A stretch of 64,000 nucleotides of DNA, taken from positions 14,229 to 78,228 of the forward strand of contig DCVK01000015.1 of assembly GCA_002335385.1 (NCBI GenBank). The letters are read 5' to 3'. The notes beneath the pieces were generated by a model. That model had not been told where the DNA came from and made no database searches. It saw nothing but the letters and a program-made list of their open reading frames with translations. The DNA comes from Candidatus Aminicenantes bacterium UBA2190. GTDB taxonomy: Bacteria > Acidobacteriota > Aminicenantia > UBA2199. Shown here piece after piece: positions 53,227 through 61,860 of this stretch. The position numbers and the translations under genes are program-made. The first letter of the stretch is position 1, and each line of letters begins with the position of its first letter.

Positions 53227-55023
53227 ATGAAACGAATCCTTTTCGCCCTGGTGATCGGCCTGCTGTTCCTGGCCCTGCTGCCCGCGCAGGAGAAGCCGGA
53301 CCCCGCCGCCGAGATGATGAAGAACCTGCAGACGGTGGAAAAAATCGCCGCCGTGCCGGCGCGGCTGCAGGCCGGTTTTGCCAGCATAAACGCCCGCGAC
53401 CTGATGACCCTGATGACCTTCCTATCGCACGACGTGCTCGAGGGGCGCGAGGTCGCCAGCCCCGGCCACGACATCGCCGCCGGGTACGCGCGCTCGCTCT
53501 TCGCCCTGTGGGGCCTGAAGCCGGGGGGCGACGTGCCCAACGCCGCGCCCGCCGCCTTCGGCAGCGATCCCGGCCGGCCGGCGCCCGGGCCCGAGCGCGG
53601 CTTCCTGCAGGAGTTCGCCATGAAGGAGGCGCTGGAGACGACCGCCGCCGCCGTGCTGGAATCGGGGCGCGGCGCCGCCGGCGTCGCGCGGGCGTTCACG
53701 CCCGACGTCGACTTCGTCTTCAGCTCGCTCCTGCCCCTGGAGCTGAGCGCGCCGGTGGTCTTTGCCGGCTACGGCATCCGCGAGAAGGCGGCGGGCTACG
53801 ACGATCTCGCCGGCATCGACGTCAGGGACAAGGCGGTGATGATCCTGAGCGAAGCCCCGGGCAAGGACGACCCGGCCTCGCCCTTCCGTAAGCAGGAGCT
53901 GAAGGACAGGTATTTCCCGGCCATGCCCGCCCGGCGCGGCGGCGGCGCCGACTTCGCCAAGGCGGCGGAGCTCTTCCGCCGCGGCGCCCTGGCCGTGCTG
54001 GTCGTCAAGGACTCGATCGCCGCCGGGGACATCCACGCCGAGCTCCTCGCCCGCATGGAGGTGCGCGACGACAAGCCCCTCCTGCCCGACGACCGCAAGA
54101 AGCTGCTCATCCCCGGCTCCCAGGGCATGCCCTGGGAGGGACGCGCCGTCGTGCGCGTCTCGCGCGAGATGGCCGACGCCATCCTGGAGGGATCGGGCGA
54201 GACGGTCGAAGGACTGCGCCGAAAGATCGCCGCCAGGTACCGGCCCCATTCGCTCGCCCTGTCCAGCACCCGCCTGCGCTTGAGCAACCAAGTGCGCTAC
54301 CGTCTGGTGAAGAGCGCCAATGTCGTCGCCTGGATCGAGGGCAGCGATCCGCAGCTGAACGACGAGGCGCTGGTCATCGGCGCCCACCTCGACCACCTGG
54401 GACGCCGCGGCGACTACATCTTCAACGGCGCCGAGGACAACGCCTCGGGCGCCTGCAGCGTCCTGGCCATGGCCCGCGCCCTGGCCCTGAACCCCGAGAA
54501 GCCCAGGCGCAGCGTGGTCTTCTGCCTGTGGACCGGGGAGGAGGCGGGGCTGCTCGGCTCGCGCTGGTACGTGCAGCACCCGCTGTTCCCGATGGCGAAG
54601 ACCGTGGCGTACGTCAACCTGGATATGGTCGCCCGGCCCTGGGACGAAAAGGGGCTGCAGCGCATGATGCGCATGCTGCGCATCAGCGCCGACGAATTGC
54701 TGAAAAAGATCACGCCGGCCAATTTTCTCCCCCTGTCGCTCTCGGAGGGGTCGCCTGACCTGCGCGACGCCCTGCAGGCGGCCAACCGCCACGTCGGCTT
54801 CGACATCCTCTATCGCGAGACGCCGAGCCGCATGGACCGCATGTCGGGTGGCAGCGACCACGCGCCGTTCGCCTGGGCCGGTCGGCCCTGGGCCTTCTTC
54901 ATCACCGGCATGAGCGACGTCTACCACACGCCGGGCGACAGCATGGATAAATTCGACGGCGCGACCATGGAAAAAGTGAGCCGCCTGGTCTACCTGGCGG
55001 CGTTCCTGCTGGCTGACAAATAG
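53227..55023 (+). CDS. Secreted M28-family zinc peptidase
   Basis: 598 residues from ATG 53227 (AAGGAG 7 nt upstream; open from 53128). Signal peptide MKRILFALVIGLLFLALLPAQ. A PA-like inserted domain (about 175-330; VVFAGYGIREKAAGYDDLAG, ADFAKAAELFRRGALAVLVV) precedes the M28 catalytic core. Zinc ligands: LVIGAHLDHLGRR (His near 386), GAEDNASGACSVL (Asp), GEEAGLLGSRWY (Glu near 436), VNLDMVARP (Asp) and GGSDHAPFAWAG with YHTPGDSMDKFD (last His). Probably an aminopeptidase acting on periplasmic or external peptides. Convergent with efp. Confidence 0.93.
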   Translation: MKRILFALVIGLLFLALLPAQEKPDPAAEMMKNLQTVEKIAAVPARLQAGFASINARDLMTLMTFLSHDVLEGREVASPGHDIAAGYARSLFALWGLKPGGDVPNAAPAAFGSDPGRPAPGPERGFLQEFAMKEALETTAAAVLESGRGAAGVARAFTPDVDFVFSSLLPLELSAPVVFAGYGIREKAAGYDDLAGIDVRDKAVMILSEAPGKDDPASPFRKQELKDRYFPAMPARRGGGADFAKAAELFRRGALAVLVVKDSIAAGDIHAELLARMEVRDDKPLLPDDRKKLLIPGSQGMPWEGRAVVRVSREMADAILEGSGETVEGLRRKIAARYRPHSLALSSTRLRLSNQVRYRLVKSANVVAWIEGSDPQLNDEALVIGAHLDHLGRRGDYIFNGAEDNASGACSVLAMARALALNPEKPRRSVVFCLWTGEEAGLLGSRWYVQHPLFPMAKTVAYVNLDMVARPWDEKGLQRMMRMLRISADELLKKITPANFLPLSLSEGSPDLRDALQAANRHVGFDILYRETPSRMDRMSGGSDHAPFAWAGRPWAFFITGMSDVYHTPGDSMDKFDGATMEKVSRLVYLAAFLLADK

Positions 55024-55032
55024 GACGACGGA

Positions 55033-55596
55033 TTACTTGCTGACCCTTTCGATGTAGGAGCCGTCGCGGGTGTCGATTTTGATGACGCTGCCGGCCTCGA
55101 TGAACGGCGGCACCGTCACCTCCAGGCCGCCCTCGAGCTTGGCCGGCTTGTAGGAGGCCTGCACCGTCGAGCCCTTCATGACCTTCTCGGTCTCGACCAC
55201 CGTGAACTCCATCGACAGCGGCGGCACGATGTTGATCGGCCGGCCCTGGAAGAATTCCATCTGGTAGGTCTCGTTCTCCTTCAGGTAGTAGACGTTGTCG
55301 CCGATGAATTCCTCGTCCAGGCTGATCTGGTCGTAGGTGGCGGTGTCCATGAAGATGTAGTGCGTGCCGTCGTGGTAGGAATAGCTGACCTCCTTGGTAT
55401 CCAGGGTCACCTTCTCCACGCGGTCGGAAGAGCCGAAGCGGAACGGTGAGCGCACATTGCTCTCCAGGTCGCGCATCTTGACGTGGATGGTCGACTTGTA
55501 GCGCCCCGGGGTGACGTGGTCCATCTCCTCGACGCGGTACAGCTTGTTATCCATCAGGATGATCATCCCCTTTCGTATCTGGGTGGCGTTAATCAT
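55033..55596 (-). CDS. efp: Elongation factor P with Arg at the modification site
   Basis: 187 residues, three-domain EF-P: KOW-like N-terminal domain (INATQIRKGMIILMDNKLYR), central OB domain (VSYSYHDGTHYIFMDTATYD) and C-terminal OB domain (KPAKLEGGLEVTVPPFIEAG, SVIKIDTRDGSYIERV). EF-P rescues ribosomes stalled at polyproline. The domain I loop reads HVTPGRYKST, with Arg32 where Escherichia coli has Lys34 and EarP-type bacteria have Arg32. Its ATG overlaps the end of the upstream gene by 8 nt (translational coupling). Confidence 0.94.
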   Translation of the reverse strand: MINATQIRKGMIILMDNKLYRVEEMDHVTPGRYKSTIHVKMRDLESNVRSPFRFGSSDRVEKVTLDTKEVSYSYHDGTHYIFMDTATYDQISLDEEFIGDNVYYLKENETYQMEFFQGRPINIVPPLSMEFTVVETEKVMKGSTVQASYKPAKLEGGLEVTVPPFIEAGSVIKIDTRDGSYIERVSK

Positions 55597-56809
55597 ATAT
55601 TCCTCCGCTGATTAGCTCGTTGATCAGGTCACGGTCGTTGCTGCGGGCGTAGAACAGGCGGGCCTCGTCGCGCCGCAGGAAGAAAAAGCCGTCGGTGGAG
55701 CGCCCGGCGAGGAATTCCCTTCCCGCCTCCCGCCCCTTGTCGAAGTTCACGCGGAACCGCCGCTCCAGGAAGCGGCGGAAGTCGGCCAGGAAGCGTGAGC
55801 CGTCCTCGGGCGTGTCCCAGTGGGATTCCCAGAGCAGCAGCCGCGCCTCACCGTCGCGGTAGAGGGTGAAGAGGTCGCCGCCCCAGCCGGCGGCGGTGTC
55901 GGCGACCTCCAGCCCCTGCTGGAGCAGGACGTTCAGGTAGTATTCGCCCACGACGCCGGAGTGGAAGACCTCGCCGCGCGCGGGACGGAAGCGGGTGAAT
56001 ACGGCCTGCGGCCGCTCGCCGGCGATGTACTTGCGCGGGTGCAGGATCTGTTCCGAGGAGAGCGGCTTCTGCTCCAGGACGCGGTTCAGCCCCTTCCAGG
56101 CGCGCTCCTTGACGATGGCCCGGCTGAACTTCATCCCCTGCAAATAGGGCATGAGCAGCTGGTGCTTGACGATCCCGGGCGCGGACGCCAGGGTGGTGGC
56201 GCCGGCCATGGCCGAGTAGGAGAGGATGCTCTCCGGGCTGAGGGCGCCGCCAACCAGGTCGGGGTCGAAGCCCATCTGCCGGACCATCACCAGGGTGGCA
56301 TCGCCCTCGACCGCCGCCAGCGCGGCCAGCTTGCGGTCATCGAAGTCGGAGAGGTCGCCCAGCACGGCGGCCAGGTCGAAGTGCTGGTCCTGCACGGCGT
56401 GGCGCAACTCGTGGGCCAGCGCCGGGGCGTTGAGCATGTCCACCTTGCGGAACTCCTCAACGGCCAGCAGCTCGTCGGTCTTCTCGTTGTACATGCCGCC
56501 GACGTTCTCCAGGATGATGCGCCGGCGCAGAGACTTCAGGTCGAGGCGCTCGCGGGTGAAGCCCATCCAGTAGAGGAACTCCTCCTCGCGGTCGGCCAGT
56601 TCGTCAGGGTAGTCCTCCTCGAAGAGGCGCTCGATGTACTCCTTGAGCTGGGCGCGGTCCAGGTAGCGCACCGGGACGTCGCGCTTGAACTGCAGGCGGC
56701 CGATCTCCGCCACTTGGCGCTTCAGTTCGGCGATGTCGGCGGCGAGACCCGTGCCGACGGCAAGGCAGAGCAAGACAACCAGCGTCAAAAGGGATTTGCG
56801 GAGCTTCAT
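55589..56809 (-). CDS. Secreted HExxH metallopeptidase-like protein
   Basis: 406 residues with signal peptide MKLRKSLLTLVVLLCLAVGTGLA. The motif ALAHELRHAVQDQHFDL (about 132) is a zincin-type HExxH; a third ligand could be the Glu in LAALAAVEGDATLVMVRQ about 40 residues later, as in gluzincin-like folds. The preceding VGGMYNEKTDELLAVEEF is also typical of peptidase-MA-like proteins. The C-terminal half has GYY-like repeats of unknown role. No Shine-Dalgarno, but TATAAG lies 7 nt before the ATG. Its stop overlaps efp, an odd partner. Confidence 0.8.
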   Translation of the reverse strand: MKLRKSLLTLVVLLCLAVGTGLAADIAELKRQVAEIGRLQFKRDVPVRYLDRAQLKEYIERLFEEDYPDELADREEEFLYWMGFTRERLDLKSLRRRIILENVGGMYNEKTDELLAVEEFRKVDMLNAPALAHELRHAVQDQHFDLAAVLGDLSDFDDRKLAALAAVEGDATLVMVRQMGFDPDLVGGALSPESILSYSAMAGATTLASAPGIVKHQLLMPYLQGMKFSRAIVKERAWKGLNRVLEQKPLSSEQILHPRKYIAGERPQAVFTRFRPARGEVFHSGVVGEYYLNVLLQQGLEVADTAAGWGGDLFTLYRDGEARLLLWESHWDTPEDGSRFLADFRRFLERRFRVNFDKGREAGREFLAGRSTDGFFFLRRDEARLFYARSNDRDLINELISGGIYD

Positions 56810-57089
56810 CGCCTATCTTATAACATATTCCGGCTTGCCCGTAAATACCAGCCATCCGAAATCATCGATAACAAACAACTATTTTCTTTTTTTCGCCGAG
56901 ATTATTCCTGTTGGCACACGAAATGAAGGCGACAGGTTTTGCATGAATCATGCAGTATTAGAATCATTGCCACGATCATGCAATAGGGAAAACAATGCGT
57001 TTTCATCGCACTTTCCGGAATGAACGATGCAGAAATCAAGCCGCTGGCAATAATGCGGAGATGTTCAAAAGGAGTTCGCAGCTGGCGCC

Positions 57090-57617
57090 TTAGTTGACCT
57101 TGCCCAGCACCGCCGGCGGCCAGTAGCGGAAGAAGGCCTTGCCATAGATGTACTTCTGCGGCACCGGCCCGAAGAGTCGCGAATCGAAGCTGATCGAGCG
57201 GTTGTCGCCCATGACGAAGTAGGTGCCGCGCGGGATGAGCAGCGCCTTCATGTCGGAGGGCGAAGGGGCGTCGGCGCCGGCGAATGGCTGCTTCAGGGGC
57301 TTGTCGTTGATCAGCACCTCGCCGCCGCGGATCCCGATGACCTCTCCCGGCATGCCGATGATGCGCTTAATCAGCGACTTTTCCGGCTCATCGGGCTTGT
57401 ACAGCACCACGATGTCGAAGCGGCGCAGGTTGCCCTTGCGCACCGCCAGCTTGGAGATGAGGACCCGCTCGCCGGCGCACAGCAGCGGCTTCATGGAATC
57501 CCCATCGATGAGGAACGCCGAGACGACGTAGTTGATGAGGAAAAAGGAGATCAGCGCCGCCAGCAGGATGTCGAGCAGCACGTACTTGACGAAGTGCCTG
57601 AACCTGGATTCTGCCAT
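57090..57617 (-). CDS. lepB: Signal peptidase I
   Basis: 175 residues. One N-terminal membrane helix (LLDILLAALISFFLINYVVS), then the catalytic Ser motif LIDGDSMKPLL (Ser near 41) and catalytic Lys motif KSLIKRIIGMPGE (about 84). Conserved box E follows as YFVMGDNRSISFDSRLFGPV. Removes signal peptides of exported proteins at the outer face of the inner membrane, which suits the many secreted proteins here. TTGACT-N18-TAGAAT upstream predicts an mRNA start only 3 nt before the ATG. Confidence 0.95.
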   Translation of the reverse strand: MAESRFRHFVKYVLLDILLAALISFFLINYVVSAFLIDGDSMKPLLCAGERVLISKLAVRKGNLRRFDIVVLYKPDEPEKSLIKRIIGMPGEVIGIRGGEVLINDKPLKQPFAGADAPSPSDMKALLIPRGTYFVMGDNRSISFDSRLFGPVPQKYIYGKAFFRYWPPAVLGKVN

Positions 57618-57626
57618 AATGCGCGC

Positions 57627-57656
57627 ATTCTATGCCAGAAGCTCCGGCCAAGTCAA
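57627..57656 (-). promoter_or_regulatory. Promoter of lepB, near-leaderless
   Basis: Minus strand TTGACT (57651-57656), 18-bp spacer, TAGAAT (57627-57632). Predicted start 57620; ATG at 57617. No Shine-Dalgarno. Confidence 0.65.
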
Positions 57657-57713
57657 GCATTTATTTCAGGATCCAGTCAGACTCATCCGACCGGCCGGAC
57701 GCTGCCGCGGCTC

Positions 57714-57742
57714 TTGACCGGCGGCAATTTTCATCCTATAAT
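57714..57742 (+). promoter_or_regulatory. Promoter of tRNA-Val
   Basis: TTGACC (57714-57719), 17-bp spacer, perfect TATAAT (57737-57742); predicted start near 57749, just before the tRNA. Confidence 0.8.
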
Positions 57743-57751
57743 ATGATCTCT

Positions 57752-57824
57752 GGGCGATTAACTCAGCGGCTAGAGTATTACCTTCACACGGTAGGAGTCG
57801 CAGGTTCGAATCCTGCATCGCCCA
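57752..57824 (+). tRNA. tRNA-Val (anticodon CAC)
   Basis: 73 nt. Acceptor GGGCGAT/ATCGCCC; D stem ACTC/GAGT; anticodon stem TTACC/GGTAG with loop TTCACAC giving anticodon CAC; T arm GCAGG-TTCGAAT-CCTGC. Discriminator A. The 3' CCA is not encoded. Confidence 0.95.
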
Positions 57825-57930
57825 TTGTTTCCACCATGAAGCCAGCGCCGTTCCGTCCGAGCCTGCCCGCGATCCGTTCTCCCCGAACCCTGGCGGGCGA
57901 AATACTATCCCTTGACGAGGTGAAGCGACC

Positions 57931-58905
57931 ATGAAGAAAGTCATCCTGGCGCACCGTTACCACGAAGAGGCCGTCGCTGCGCTGAGCCGCGAATTCGACC
58001 TGGTTATCGCCGGCGGGAAGGACGGCGGCCTGCGCGCCTGCCTGCGGCGTCACGCCGATGCCGAAGCCCTGATCAGTTTCCTTTCCGACCCGGTCGACCG
58101 CTCCATGATCCAGGGCATGAGGAAGCTGAGGATCATCGCCAACTTCGCCGTCGGCTACAACAACATCGACATCGCCGCCGCCCTGCAAAAGAGCATTCTG
58201 GTCACCCACACCCCCGACGTCCTGACCCGGGCCACCGCCGACCTGGCCATGGCCCTGATCCTCGCCGCCTCGCGGCGCCTGGTCGAGGGCGACGCCATGG
58301 TGCGCGCCGGAGAGTTCCACGGCTGGCAGGCCGGCCTGCTGCTGGGCAAGGAGCTGAACGGCGCCCTCCTGGGCATCGTGGGCATGGGGCGCATCGGCCT
58401 GGCCGTCGCCCTGCGCGCCCGCGCCTTCGGCATGAAGGTCGTGTTCTATTCCCGCAGCGCCAAGCCGCGGATCGAAAAACAATTCGGCTTCGCCCGCGTC
58501 ACATTTCTGGAACTCATCCGCAGCGCCGATGTCGTCTCGCTGCACCTGCCCTACTCCCCCGGCGTTCACCACTTGTTCAACCGCGACGTCTTCGCCGTGA
58601 TGAAAAAGGACGCCGTTTTCGTCAACACCGCGCGCGGGGCGCTGATGGACGAGGCGGCGCTGGCCGATGCCCTCGAAAAAAGCGAGATCTTCGCCGCCGG
58701 CCTCGACGTCTACGAGAACGAGCCGGCGGTGAACCCCAGGCTGAAGAAACTGAAGAACGCCGTGCTGCTGCCGCACCTGGGCAGCGCCACCGAGGCGACG
58801 CGGCGGCAGATGGCGATGATGACCGTGCAGGCGGTGCGCCAGGCGCTTAGCGGGCGCAAGCCCAGGCACCTGATCCCAGAATGGAAGGAACGGCTCAAGA
58901 AATAG
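57931..58905 (+). CDS. D-2-hydroxyacid dehydrogenase
   Basis: 324 residues, usual length. Substrate domain IIANFAVGYNNIDIAAA; NAD-binding domain LLGIVGMGRIGLAVALRARA (about 148) with FYSRSAKP as the following strand. Catalytic residues: Arg in VFVNTARGALMDE (about 233), Glu in GLDVYENEP (about 262) and His in VLLPHLGSATEATR (about 281). Closest in style to glyoxylate/hydroxypyruvate reductases; exact substrate not decidable. GAGGTG precedes the ATG. Downstream of the tRNA. Confidence 0.93.
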   Translation: MKKVILAHRYHEEAVAALSREFDLVIAGGKDGGLRACLRRHADAEALISFLSDPVDRSMIQGMRKLRIIANFAVGYNNIDIAAALQKSILVTHTPDVLTRATADLAMALILAASRRLVEGDAMVRAGEFHGWQAGLLLGKELNGALLGIVGMGRIGLAVALRARAFGMKVVFYSRSAKPRIEKQFGFARVTFLELIRSADVVSLHLPYSPGVHHLFNRDVFAVMKKDAVFVNTARGALMDEAALADALEKSEIFAAGLDVYENEPAVNPRLKKLKNAVLLPHLGSATEATRRQMAMMTVQAVRQALSGRKPRHLIPEWKERLKK

Positions 58906-58915
58906 AACGAACCTT

Positions 58916-58945
58916 CGTAACGCGTAACGTGTAACGCGTGACGCG
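58916..58945. repeat. Degenerate GTAACGCGTAACGTGTAACG tract
   Basis: About four imperfect 7-9-nt units of (C)GTAACGCG just after the 2-hydroxyacid dehydrogenase stop. Confidence 0.55.
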
Positions 58946-59136
58946 GAAAAACAATATTCCTGGATTCCCTCCCTTGAGGGGGGCTTATACTCAAATGAAT
59001 ACCGCATTTAACTACTGCATTTGAACAAATAGTTGCATCAATAACTTGTCCATGACGAGGGCTTCTAGTTTTCTCCTTCCTTACGCCGAGCCCTTTCCCC
59101 TCAGATTCCGTTCTGGAATAATCAGTTTCGCAAGGA

Positions 59137-59142
59137 TATAAT
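59137..59142 (+). promoter_or_regulatory. TATAAT -10 of rsmA, predicted leaderless
   Basis: Perfect TATAAT whose predicted start (+7 after the last base) is the A of the ATG at 59149. The -35 is weak. Confidence 0.55.
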
Positions 59143-59148
59143 GCTTCT

Positions 59149-59964
59149 ATGGCGAAATCCGCGAAATTGGGCCAGAATTTCCTGCACGACGCGAACATCG
59201 CCCGTCGCATCGTGGCCCTGGTGACGCCCGGTCCCGGGCCGCTGCTGGAGATCGGCCCCGGCAAGGGGATCCTGAGCCGGCTGCTGGCCGAAGGGTTTCC
59301 CGACCGGCGGCTCATTCTGGTCGAGGTCGATCCGCTCCTGGCGGCGGACCTCGAACAACGCTTCGCGGGAACGGAAGGTTCCCGGCGCGGGGGCGGAGTC
59401 GAGATCATCGGCATGGACATCCTGCAGCTGGACCTGGCCGGCCGTATCGCCGCCGGGACGGTGACGGTGATCGGCAACCTGCCCTACCACATCTCCAAGC
59501 CGCTGATCGACTGGTTCATCGCCCGGCGCCCGCTGATCGGCGAGGCGGTGCTGATGCTGCAGAAGGATTTCGTCGACAAGCTGCTGGCCTCCCCCGGCGG
59601 CAAAAAGTACAACGCCCAGTCGGTCGTGTTCCAGCTGCTGTTCCAGGCCCGCCGCTGTTTCGACGTACCGGCGGGCGCCTTCGCCCCCAAGCCGAAGATC
59701 GTCTCCACGGTGATCACGGCCCGGCCGCACGCGACCGCCCCGGGCGCCGGCCCGGGGTTCTACCCTTTCGTCAGGCAGTGCTTCACCGAGCGGCGCAAGA
59801 CGCTGTGGAACAACCTGTCCCCGCGTTACGCCGCCGCCGCTTTGCAGGCCGCCTTCGCCGTGGCCGCCATTCCCCCGCAGGCGCGCGCCGAGCAGCTGTC
59901 TCCTCCGCTCTTCGCCGATCTTTGGAACACGCTGGCACAGGCGGGCCTGGAGCGTGTCCAATGA
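59149..59964 (+). CDS. rsmA: 16S rRNA dimethyladenosine transferase RsmA (KsgA)
   Basis: 271 residues, full length. SAM-binding LLEIGPGKGILSRLLAE (about 36-52), acidic RRLILVEVDPLL, and the catalytic motif IGNLPYHISKPLIDW (N-L-P-Y). FAPKPKIVSTVI is typical of the C-terminal side. It dimethylates two adenines in the 3' stem-loop of 16S rRNA. The N-terminus keeps KLGQNFLHDANIA. Its stop overlaps the next ATG by 4 nt, linking it to a barrel/ABC-exporter operon. Confidence 0.96.
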   Translation: MAKSAKLGQNFLHDANIARRIVALVTPGPGPLLEIGPGKGILSRLLAEGFPDRRLILVEVDPLLAADLEQRFAGTEGSRRGGGVEIIGMDILQLDLAGRIAAGTVTVIGNLPYHISKPLIDWFIARRPLIGEAVLMLQKDFVDKLLASPGGKKYNAQSVVFQLLFQARRCFDVPAGAFAPKPKIVSTVITARPHATAPGAGPGFYPFVRQCFTERRKTLWNNLSPRYAAAALQAAFAVAAIPPQARAEQLSPPLFADLWNTLAQAGLERVQ

Positions 59965-61112
59965 AAAAGCGCCTGCTGCTGAGCATGATCGCTGCCTGCG
60001 GGCTGTGCCTTTCCCTGCCCGCCGCGGCTGCCGAGCTCAAGAGCCAGCTGAGCGGCTGGCTCTCGCTGAATGACATTTCTCCCATCACCCCCCGCCTTGG
60101 CCTGCGCTGGCAGCCCGCCCTCTCGCTGGGACAGGCCCTGGGCAAGGGCTGGTCGCTCGACGGCGAGCTTTCCCTGGATATTGCCGCCGGCGGCGCGGCC
60201 CCCGGCTGGAGCGACCCGGTTTTCGACGGCGAGTTCCAGCTCTACCGGCTGTGGCTGCGCCTCTCCTCGCGGCGCTTCGAGGCGCGCCTGGGACTGCAGA
60301 AGATCAACTTCGGCTCGGCGACGGTCTTCCGTCCCCTGATGTGGTTCGACGCGCTGGACCCCCGCGACCCGCTGCAGATCACCGCCGGCGCCCGCGGCCT
60401 GCTGCTGCGCTATTATTTCAAGAACAACGCCAATGCCTGGCTGTGGGGGCTCTACGGCAACACGGATGCCAAGGGCTGGGAGACAATGCCGACGGCGCGG
60501 CGCGTCCCTGAATTCGGCGGCCGCCTGCAGGTGCCTTTCCTGGCCGGGGAGGCGGCGGCCACGGCCCATTTCCGGCGCAGCGCCGCCATGGGCGATCCCG
60601 CCGGCCCGGCCGTCGACGAAAGCCGCTTCGCTTTCGACGGCAAATGGGACCTCGGCTTCGGGTTCTGGATCGAGGGGGCGTTCACGCACCGCGAGGACCC
60701 GGCCCCGAGGTTCCCCGCCGAGGGGACCTCGACGCATCCCTGGCAGCGCTCCCTGTGCCTGGGCGTCGACTATACCTTCGCCCTGGGCAACGGCCTCTAC
60801 CTGCTGGCCGAGCAGTTCTTTTCCCATGGGTCCGCGTCGCCGCTGGGGACCGCAGCCAGAGGGCCGTCCTTCTCGGCCCTGCTGGCCCGCTACCCGCTCG
60901 GCTTGCTGGACAGCCTGACCGCGGTCTTCTATTTTGACTGGCTCGGCAAGCAGGCGTACAATTTCGCCAGCTGGCAGCGGACGACCGACCACTGGCAGTT
61001 CCACGTGATGGCTTTCTGGAACCCCGCGCGCCCCCTGGCCGTTCAGGAGCCTTCCGGCCGCAACCTGTTCGCCGGCAGGGGATTCCAGCTGCTGGCGGTT
61101 TGGAACATATGA
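59961..61112 (+). CDS. Outer-membrane beta-barrel protein of ABC exporter operon
   Basis: 383 residues from ATG 59961, overlapping the rsmA stop (ATGA); the longer open frame is antisense noise over rsmA. Signal peptide MKKRLLLSMIAACGLCLSLPAAAA. Strongly alternating strands through to the end (FQLYRLWLRLSSRRFEARLG, SLCLGVDYTFALGNGLYLLA, HWQFHVMAFWNP) with terminal FQLLAVWNI fit an outer-membrane barrel of about 16 strands. Followed 22 nt later by an ABC ATPase and FtsX-type permeases, so it may be an outer-membrane partner of that system. Confidence 0.8.
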   Translation: MKKRLLLSMIAACGLCLSLPAAAAELKSQLSGWLSLNDISPITPRLGLRWQPALSLGQALGKGWSLDGELSLDIAAGGAAPGWSDPVFDGEFQLYRLWLRLSSRRFEARLGLQKINFGSATVFRPLMWFDALDPRDPLQITAGARGLLLRYYFKNNANAWLWGLYGNTDAKGWETMPTARRVPEFGGRLQVPFLAGEAAATAHFRRSAAMGDPAGPAVDESRFAFDGKWDLGFGFWIEGAFTHREDPAPRFPAEGTSTHPWQRSLCLGVDYTFALGNGLYLLAEQFFSHGSASPLGTAARGPSFSALLARYPLGLLDSLTAVFYFDWLGKQAYNFASWQRTTDHWQFHVMAFWNPARPLAVQEPSGRNLFAGRGFQLLAVWNI

Positions 61113-61134
61113 GCGCAAGGCAATGGAGGCGGGA

Positions 61135-61860
61135 ATGGCCGACGATAAACTGATCCGCGCGGAGAACCTGGTCAAGATCTTTCCCATGGGCTCATCGCAG
61201 GTCACGGCGCTGAGCCAGGTGACCCTGAGCTTCCAGACCGGCGAATTCGCCGGGCTGGTCGGGCCCAGCGGCTCGGGTAAGACCACCTTCCTGAACATCG
61301 TCGGCACGCTGGACGCGCCCAGCTCCGGAAGCGCCTTCGTTCTTGGCCGCGAGGTGGAGAGCCTCTCGCACCGCGAAGCCGCCGGGCTGCGCAACCGCTC
61401 CATCGGCTTCATCTTCCAGACCTTCAACCTGCTGCCGGTCTACACGGCCTACGAGAACGTGGAATTCCCGCTGCTGCTGCTGAAGACACCGGCGGCTCAG
61501 CGCAGGAAAATGGTCATGGACGCCCTGGACTGGGTCGGGCTGGCCGACCGGGCGCGATCGCGGCCGCCGCAGCTATCCGGCGGCGAAAGCCAGCGCGTGG
61601 CCATCGCCCGCGCCATGGTCAAGCGGCCGCCGCTGCTGCTGGCCGACGAGCCCACCGCCAACCTGGACGCCGAGAACTCCCACCACATCCTGCAGACGAT
61701 GGAGAAGCTGAACCGCCAGCTGGCCACATCCTTCCTGTTCGCCACCCACGACGAGAAGGTGATCGGCTACCTGCGGCGCAAGATCACCCTGGTCGACGGC
61801 CGGGTCACCCGGGACGAGAACTGCCGCCCGCGCGGCGCAGAGGGGACGGAGCCGTGCTGA
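61135..61860 (+). CDS. ABC transporter ATPase, LolD/MacB type
   Basis: 241 residues from ATG 61135 (GGAGGCGGGA directly upstream; an ATG at 61123 is in frame). Walker A LVGPSGSGKTTFLNIVGTLD, Q-loop IGFIFQTFNLLPVYTAYENV, signature LSGGESQRVAIARAM, Walker B LLLADEPTANLD, and H-loop FATHDEKV. The sequence style (IFPMGSSQVTAL, THDEKVIGYLRRKITLVDGR) is that of the LolD/MacB/FtsE branch that works with FtsX-type permeases and uses mechanotransmission instead of channel transport. Confidence 0.93.
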   Translation: MADDKLIRAENLVKIFPMGSSQVTALSQVTLSFQTGEFAGLVGPSGSGKTTFLNIVGTLDAPSSGSAFVLGREVESLSHREAAGLRNRSIGFIFQTFNLLPVYTAYENVEFPLLLLKTPAAQRRKMVMDALDWVGLADRARSRPPQLSGGESQRVAIARAMVKRPPLLLADEPTANLDAENSHHILQTMEKLNRQLATSFLFATHDEKVIGYLRRKITLVDGRVTRDENCRPRGAEGTEPC

